NCBI GenBank assembly: GCA_031431125.1
Contig: JANPCX010000073.1
Location: 93,543-157,542 of the forward strand
Reading direction: 5' to 3'
Length of the DNA: 64,000 bases
Source: JANPCX01 sp031431125
GTDB lineage: Bacteria > Pseudomonadota > Gammaproteobacteria > Burkholderiales > Burkholderiaceae_C
Shown: positions 59,548-64,000 of the stretch, piece after piece
Layout: each line of letters starts with the position of its first letter
Position numbering within the stretch: position 1 is the first letter of the stretch
Notes under the pieces: model-generated
Told to the model about the DNA's origin: nothing
What the model saw: the letters and a program-made list of their open reading frames with translations, nothing else
Database searches by the model: none
Position numbers and translations under genes: made by a program

Positions 59548-61362
59548 CTAAGTCATATTGAACACCGGCTTGCGGGTCGAAAACGGCAGCCGCATGCCGG
59601 GGCTTAGCAGGAAGGCGTGGTCGCGTTGCACGGTGAGGTCGCTCTCGCACAGGCCATCGGTGATGATCAAGATGGGGCTGTCTTTGGGAAAGTCAGCCCG
59701 GCTGATCAGCAGGTTGACGGCGGGTTGCAGCACGGTGCCGCCACGGCCTCGAACTTGCACCCGGCTGGCCAGTGAATCGATGGACACAAAACCTTCGTCA
59801 TAGGGCTGGGCGTCGCAGTACACCAGCCGCACCTGTTTCACCTCTTGGGCTTGTGAATAGGCCACGATGGCACCCAAGGCTTTGCCGAGTTCGTCACGTT
59901 GCATGGAGCCGCTGGTGTCGATGATGACGCCGAAGGTGCGTGATGTCCGCTCTTCAACAGGCGTTACGAGGCGTGGCCGGGGGATGTCGGGTGTGCTGGT
60001 TTGTCGGCGTGACGGCCTGGACCAGCTGCGCTGTCTCTCAGGCAATGGGCAGTGTTCTCGAATCCACTGCGCCAGCTGGGCTTGCCAGGGGATGGCCGGT
60101 TGGTTGAGGGTGCGAATGGCTTCCACCAAACCGTCTGGCAAGAGCCCTCGGCCGGTGTTGTGGTGGTAGTCCAAGCCTTGCAACAAGGCGCGTCGGCAAA
60201 ACTCCTCTCGGTCGGTGAAGAACCGACTCGGGCGTTCGTCCAGCATATCGACATCGTCGCCGCGCAAGGTTGACAGGCGGCGGCGAATGCGCAGGTCGGC
60301 AGCCAGTTGAAGGTAGATGTCTTCTGCGGCCATCCCCCGCAGGGCATCGTCCAGCAGCAGACCCCCTTCGGGTGGAAGCCCCAAGTTCATTTGCACCAGC
60401 CAGTCGTTGATGACGAAGTCGCAGGCCACGTTCCACAAATAGGCATCGCGGCCTTGGCGTCGGCTGCTGTGGTTGAGCCCGGCATGCAGCACCTCGTGGG
60501 CCACCACGAATTTGGCCTGTTCCAGGCCCAGCTGTCGCCTTGGGTTGATGTAAATCTCGCCGGTGCTGATTTGCACTGCGGCAATGGAGATGCGCAGGCG
60601 TTCGCAAACATCAGGGTCTTCCACCAGCTCGAACTGGGTGAGCAAGGAGCCGAGCAGCGGGTAGTGAGATATCAACCAACGCCGTGCCCGCGAGGCGTTG
60701 CTGTTGGGGTCGCTGCCAGGCCGCACTGGGTGGTTGGCCTCGTGCTGCATTTGCAGTGCGCGCTGGGCGTTTGCGACCAGGGCTTGCGCGAATGATTGTT
60801 CGGGGCTGATCGCATGTGCTGTCTGCCGTGACCAGCGTGATGCTGGTGGGGCGGGCAACATCAAGGGTTCAGCGCTGCGGGTGAGCGTCCATGCGCCATC
60901 GAGGATGTCGTCGGGTGGCTCGCTGCGCAGGCGGTTGGCGATTTCCTCCACGGGCTGACGGCCCCACTGCACGAATTCGGGGGGCAGCTCGAAGTGTTCG
61001 GGCAATACCCCGACACGCAGCTGCTGCCACCAATGCAGCGCGGCCAGTTGTGCGGCCAAGTCGGAGACGGGCGACGGTATGGGCAGGCGCCTGGGGCCGC
61101 CCACGGCCAGCACCAGGGTGGCCAGCGCAAAAACGCCCAACCACTGCGAGGTGTCCAGCTTCAGTTGGTCGTTGAAGAAAATCGTCGATTCGCCTTCGAT
61201 TTGGCAGTACGCCCCACGTGGCATGTCGATTCGCGTGAAATCAGTGCTTTTGTAGAACTGGGTGTCCCACAACACCGGTCCGAGCAGGTAGTGGTCTTTG
61301 AGTTGGGCCAAAGCGACCTGGTGTGGCTTGGGTTTGGTTGGAGCACGCTTACTTTTTCCCAT
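59548..61362 (-). CDS. VWA-like protein with metallopeptidase-type domain (DUF2201-like)
   Basis: A 604-residue protein starting MGKSKRAPTKPKPHQVAL; an upstream open frame is ignored because it runs into moxR. The central region has FVVAHEVLHAGLNHSSRR, an H-E-x-x-H zinc-site pattern, followed by WNVACDFVINDWLV, the putative metallopeptidase family paired with MoxR ATPases. The C-terminal VWA-like domain contains GVIIDTSGSMQRDELGKAL and LIITDGLCESDL. It overlaps moxR by 14 bases. MoxR-VWA pairs act as chaperone-like remodelling systems; here the pair adjoins the RNA-repair operon. Confidence 0.85.
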   Translation of the reverse strand: MGKSKRAPTKPKPHQVALAQLKDHYLLGPVLWDTQFYKSTDFTRIDMPRGAYCQIEGESTIFFNDQLKLDTSQWLGVFALATLVLAVGGPRRLPIPSPVSDLAAQLAALHWWQQLRVGVLPEHFELPPEFVQWGRQPVEEIANRLRSEPPDDILDGAWTLTRSAEPLMLPAPPASRWSRQTAHAISPEQSFAQALVANAQRALQMQHEANHPVRPGSDPNSNASRARRWLISHYPLLGSLLTQFELVEDPDVCERLRISIAAVQISTGEIYINPRRQLGLEQAKFVVAHEVLHAGLNHSSRRQGRDAYLWNVACDFVINDWLVQMNLGLPPEGGLLLDDALRGMAAEDIYLQLAADLRIRRRLSTLRGDDVDMLDERPSRFFTDREEFCRRALLQGLDYHHNTGRGLLPDGLVEAIRTLNQPAIPWQAQLAQWIREHCPLPERQRSWSRPSRRQTSTPDIPRPRLVTPVEERTSRTFGVIIDTSGSMQRDELGKALGAIVAYSQAQEVKQVRLVYCDAQPYDEGFVSIDSLASRVQVRGRGGTVLQPAVNLLISRADFPKDSPILIITDGLCESDLTVQRDHAFLLSPGMRLPFSTRKPVFNMT

Positions 61363-62425
61363 CACTGGCTTTCTGTTGCAGCAGGCGTGGCAGCTCTTTG
61401 GCGATTTCGAGCACGAACCAGTCGGGCACCCGTGTGCCCGCATCGTTTTCTGTCAACACCAATTGAGCCAACTCGCCATCAATGCGGGCCAGCGATTTCA
61501 GCGCCTGTTTGGCGGACTGTGCCAACTCGCGGCTGTCGCGGCCGAGTTGGTTTTCGCGTTCGGGCAACTCTTTGACCAACAGGTCGCGCAGGCTTTGCGT
61601 CAAGAAATAAGTGAGGTCTCGGTCCTCGGGGGCGCTGGGCCAAAGCTCGTCGCCTTTGAGAATTTTGTGCACACTGAATTGGTTGCGAATTTGCTTCAGG
61701 AACGCCTTGAATCCCACCGCGTGGTCGCGGGTGAGGCTGCCGAACAGCACTGCATCCAAGTGGTCAGGCGAGATGTGTTCACCGAGAGCATGCAGGGCGT
61801 CGCTGACGGTATGCCAGCTGCGCGGCGTTGAAAACGGTTCTTCCTTGGCTGGCGGAATTTCGGTGGACAACTGCGTGGGGCGGGCGCGCACATAGTCGAG
61901 CACCCATGGGTGAATGTTGTGGGCTTGTGCCCACTCCAGCCATTCGCGGTGCGACGCTTTCAGGTGCACATGCACCAAACGGTTGATGAGCGCGCTGGGC
62001 ATGGGTTTGGCCAGTGCGCCATCGTGCGCGCGGTTGCCTGCACCGATGATGATGGAGCCCGCTGGCAAGCGGTATTCGCCGATGCGTTGGTCCAGGATGA
62101 GGCTGTAAAAAGCCTTTTGAATCTCGGGGGAAGCGATGTTCAGCTCGTCGATGAAGAGCACAAACTCCCGGTTGCGAACGATCATCGAGGGCGGATAAAA
62201 GCGGCTCACGGCCCCTTCTATTTTCGGAATGCCGATCAAATCTTCTGGCGCCAGCTGTGAGCCCAGCAGGGCCACACACTCCAAGCCGAGCGAGGCCGCG
62301 AATTGTTCGACCAGCGAGCTTTTGCCTACACCTGGCGGGCCCCAGATGAAGATGGGGCGCACCGTGGCCACATGGAGCAGCAAGTCGTTGATTTGTTTGA
62401 TCGACAGGGTGATGAAGGAGTGCAA
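61349..62425 (-). CDS. MoxR-family AAA+ ATPase
   Basis: About 358 residues if started at the TTG at 62425, which has AGGAAC 7 bases upstream; a TTG 22 codons earlier is possible. Walker A is IWGPPGVGKSS, Walker B FVLFIDELNIAS, with sensor IIIGAGNRAHDGALAKPMPSALINRLVHVHL. MoxR ATPases remodel or activate partner complexes, commonly with a VWA protein such as the one encoded immediately downstream (14-base overlap). The C-terminal part (FLTQSLRDLLVKELPERENQL) is helical and probably contacts the partner. Confidence 0.9.
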   Translation of the reverse strand: MHSFITLSIKQINDLLLHVATVRPIFIWGPPGVGKSSLVEQFAASLGLECVALLGSQLAPEDLIGIPKIEGAVSRFYPPSMIVRNREFVLFIDELNIASPEIQKAFYSLILDQRIGEYRLPAGSIIIGAGNRAHDGALAKPMPSALINRLVHVHLKASHREWLEWAQAHNIHPWVLDYVRARPTQLSTEIPPAKEEPFSTPRSWHTVSDALHALGEHISPDHLDAVLFGSLTRDHAVGFKAFLKQIRNQFSVHKILKGDELWPSAPEDRDLTYFLTQSLRDLLVKELPERENQLGRDSRELAQSAKQALKSLARIDGELAQLVLTENDAGTRVPDWFVLEIAKELPRLLQQKASDGKK

Positions 62426-62525
62426 AGCGGGTGTTCCTGATTCTCTGGGTTCAATGGCAGGCCATGTTCGATGGTAGAGGCGCCAGATCAACTTTTTACT
62501 GTGTTGTCTGGCGCTATTTACGGGC

Positions 62526-63665
62526 TCAACGCAACTTCACCAGCCCATTGAGCACCTGGTCCAGCCCGCCGAAGACCGAGATCTTGTCGATGCGTTCGAC
62601 CACGCGCTCCAGCGTTTCCAGCTCTTTCAGGCGCAGGGCGATGGGGCTGTCTTCCAACGCCTTGGCGGTATTGAGCAAAGAACGCGTGGCGGCGGTTTCC
62701 TCGCGGCGGCGGATCACGTTGGCCTCGGCGGACTTCTGGGCCTGCACCACCTCGGCCAAGATGGTTTTCATCTCGCCAGGCAGCACGATGTCCTTCACGC
62801 CCACGCTCTCTAACGCCATGCCCACCTCGGCCAGCTTGCGGCTGGTGTAGGCAGTGACCACCTCGTCGATCACGGACTTGTTTTCCAGCAACTCGTCCAA
62901 GGTGCGTGTTCCCACTGCGGCGCGCAGCCCCAGTTGCAGCTCGCGGTACAAATGTTCCGCAGGCTTTTGCAGCTGGGTGTAGGCCTTGTAGACATCGGTG
63001 GTGCGGTAGTTGGCCAGCAAGTTCAAACGCAAGCTGACTTTGTCGCGGGTCAAGATTTCTTGGCCCGACACCTCCACCGTCTGCACACGCAAATCCACCA
63101 GGTCGACCGCGACGTGGCGGTTGAACTTCCAGTAGGCGTAGGAGCCCGGTGCCAGCACTTTCTCCAACTTGCCGTCCACCCACAACACACCGGCGCTGTG
63201 CTCAGGCACTTGCACTTGCAACACGGAAGACAAGCCTGCCACCTGGCGCTGGCGCAACTGGGTTTGGGTCAGGCGCGACACCACCGCAGCAGGCACTTCG
63301 GCCGTGGCGGTGAGGTCGATGATCTCCACCTGCACATCAACCAAACCTTTCCAGTAGAGGCGGCGCGTGGCGGGGGCCAAGACTTCGACCAGCACACCGT
63401 TTTCGCTGCGCAAACCGACTTGGGTTTCGCTCAGCTCAACGCGCACAAAGTTTTGCGCCACGACCTCGGGCTCTTTGGCCAAGAGGTAGTCGCTCAAGCC
63501 GTGCGAGAACGCGGTCTGTTCCATGGCGAAAGTTTCCACGCGCAGGCGGTCCATGCCGGCGAGCAACCACTGCACGCCAGGCTGCAACACACGGTCAAAG
63601 TCACCATTGCGCAGCAACAGGGCACGTTCGTTTTTCTTCACGAGGACTCGTTTGATCAAAGCCAT
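62526..63665 (-). CDS. Slipin-like SPFH/band-7 protein
   Basis: A 379-residue protein starting MALIKRVLVKKNERALLLRNG, with a strong AAGGAG upstream; the longer frame is ignored. The SPFH region spans about 20-300: YWKGLVDVQVEIIDLT, VDLRVQTVEVSGQEILTRDKVSLRLNLLANYRTTDVYKAYTQL, ELQLGLRAAVGTRTLDELLENK, and GVKDIVLPGEMKTIL. The end is a coiled coil (AQKSAEANVIRRREETAATRSLLNTAKAL). Unlike typical slipins no clear membrane helix is seen at the start. It is 100 bases upstream of moxR and probably its operon leader. Confidence 0.88.
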   Translation of the reverse strand: MALIKRVLVKKNERALLLRNGDFDRVLQPGVQWLLAGMDRLRVETFAMEQTAFSHGLSDYLLAKEPEVVAQNFVRVELSETQVGLRSENGVLVEVLAPATRRLYWKGLVDVQVEIIDLTATAEVPAAVVSRLTQTQLRQRQVAGLSSVLQVQVPEHSAGVLWVDGKLEKVLAPGSYAYWKFNRHVAVDLVDLRVQTVEVSGQEILTRDKVSLRLNLLANYRTTDVYKAYTQLQKPAEHLYRELQLGLRAAVGTRTLDELLENKSVIDEVVTAYTSRKLAEVGMALESVGVKDIVLPGEMKTILAEVVQAQKSAEANVIRRREETAATRSLLNTAKALEDSPIALRLKELETLERVVERIDKISVFGGLDQVLNGLVKLR

Positions 63666-63869
63666 TTTTTTCTCCTTCTTTTCTTTCAACACTTCTTCAC
63701 GAATAGGTGCCGTTACAGGGGCCGCACGGACGCCGAGGGCTGCTGCGGTTGCGCGCAGTGCGCCTGGGTTGCTCCGCCCCGGGTCCTCCCTGGGTGCAGC
63801 GCCATGGCTGGCTGCGCGCGCTGGCAGGGCGAACTCGCCGCACAAGCGCTGGCCGCTGACGGTGTAGAG

Positions 63870-64000
63870 AGCAAATGATCTGTCCGGAGCTGTAGCAAGT
63901 AATCTGTCCGGTTTAGGGGAGGTGCGATGTTCGCACCACAACTGAGCCGGGCGCACTTGATGCAAGGAAGCCGGATCATGAGATTTGAAGAGGTTTACGA
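63870..64000 (+). mobile_element. Left end of an insertion sequence, truncated by window edge
   Basis: AGCAAATGATCTGTCCGG (63870-63887) is followed 24 bases later by AGCAAGTAATCTGTCCGG (63894-63911), a pair of near-identical 18-base repeats of the sort that form IS transposase-binding ends. The sequence then leads to a transposase start. The other end is outside the window. Confidence 0.75.
63978..64000 (+). CDS. ISNCY-type transposase, N-terminal fragment
   Basis: The first seven codons, MRFEEVY, plus two bases lie in the window. This start is characteristic of ISNCY-like transposases that continue with a helix-turn-helix. AAGGAAG lies 9 bases upstream. The assignment depends on a very short stretch plus the IS-end repeats before it. 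Confidence 0.6.

Noticed and set aside
63713..63979. Minus-strand frame upstream of slipin, in part continuous with it
   Set aside because: The slipin start has a strong AAGGAG, and the extra part crosses IS-end repeats, so it is not coding.
1..64000. CRISPR array or prophage
   Set aside because: No regularly spaced repeat array, cas genes, phage structural genes or integrase were seen.

Overview
The window looks like about 64 kb of a betaproteobacterial chromosome, order Burkholderiales and most likely Comamonadaceae. The evidence is the rpmH-rnpA-yidD-yidC-mnmE cluster opposite dnaA-dnaN-gyrB, high-GC housekeeping genes, paired DUF1800/DUF1501 genes, a DUF3563 protein and the protein sequences themselves. 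This is inference from reading; no database search was run.

Layout. 1-4.0 kb: end of a porin gene, malic enzyme MaeB and a PotF-like polyamine-binding protein. 4.0-6.0 kb: a small unknown gene and a Fic-family protein behind phased AATCGCGCC repeats. 6-10.6 kb: an RluA-type pseudouridine synthase, tRNA hydroxylase TrhO, a three-gene operon (GNAT-like, PF10118-like, JmjC-like) and a DUF427 protein. 10.6-14.7 kb: a WYL regulator facing an HNH-like gene, then two AT-rich unknown genes. 15.2-21.8 kb: a TetR regulator with a palindromic operator and a complete RND efflux operon. 22-24 kb: DUF3563, an unknown gene and an HD-GYP protein.

24.4-29.7 kb holds what reads as a self-contained signalling circuit. 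A 50-residue double-glycine peptide gene is followed by an HlyD adaptor and a C39-peptidase ABC transporter. A perfect lux box (CTG-N10-CAG) precedes the peptide gene. Next to it are two tandem LuxR-type autoinducer-domain proteins, one with and one without a DNA-binding domain. No luxI is present, and both LuxR proteins have substitutions at canonical acyl-homoserine-lactone-contacting residues.

30-42 kb: DUF1800/DUF1501 pair, ElaA, a family-5 solute-binding protein, flavin reductase, apt, a cyclic-nucleotide-domain protein, then mnmE, yidC, yidD, rnpA and rpmH on the minus strand. Transcription diverges at the rpmH/dnaA gap, the probable replication origin region. 42.4-53.2 kb: dnaA, dnaN, gyrB, a TerC protein, an EAL phosphodiesterase with two C-terminal DEP domains, a terC 3' remnant and a DUF4139 protein.

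53.3-63.7 kb is an RNA-repair locus on the minus strand: slipin, MoxR ATPase and VWA/metallopeptidase; then, behind a near-perfect sigma-54 promoter, the Ro60 homologue rsr, four tandem Y-RNA-like elements, rtcB, rlaP, rtcA and a small Sm-like candidate. The Y RNA nearest rtcB contains a complete but circularly permuted tRNA-Lys(UUU), anticodon arm included. The window ends in the first codons of an IS transposase.
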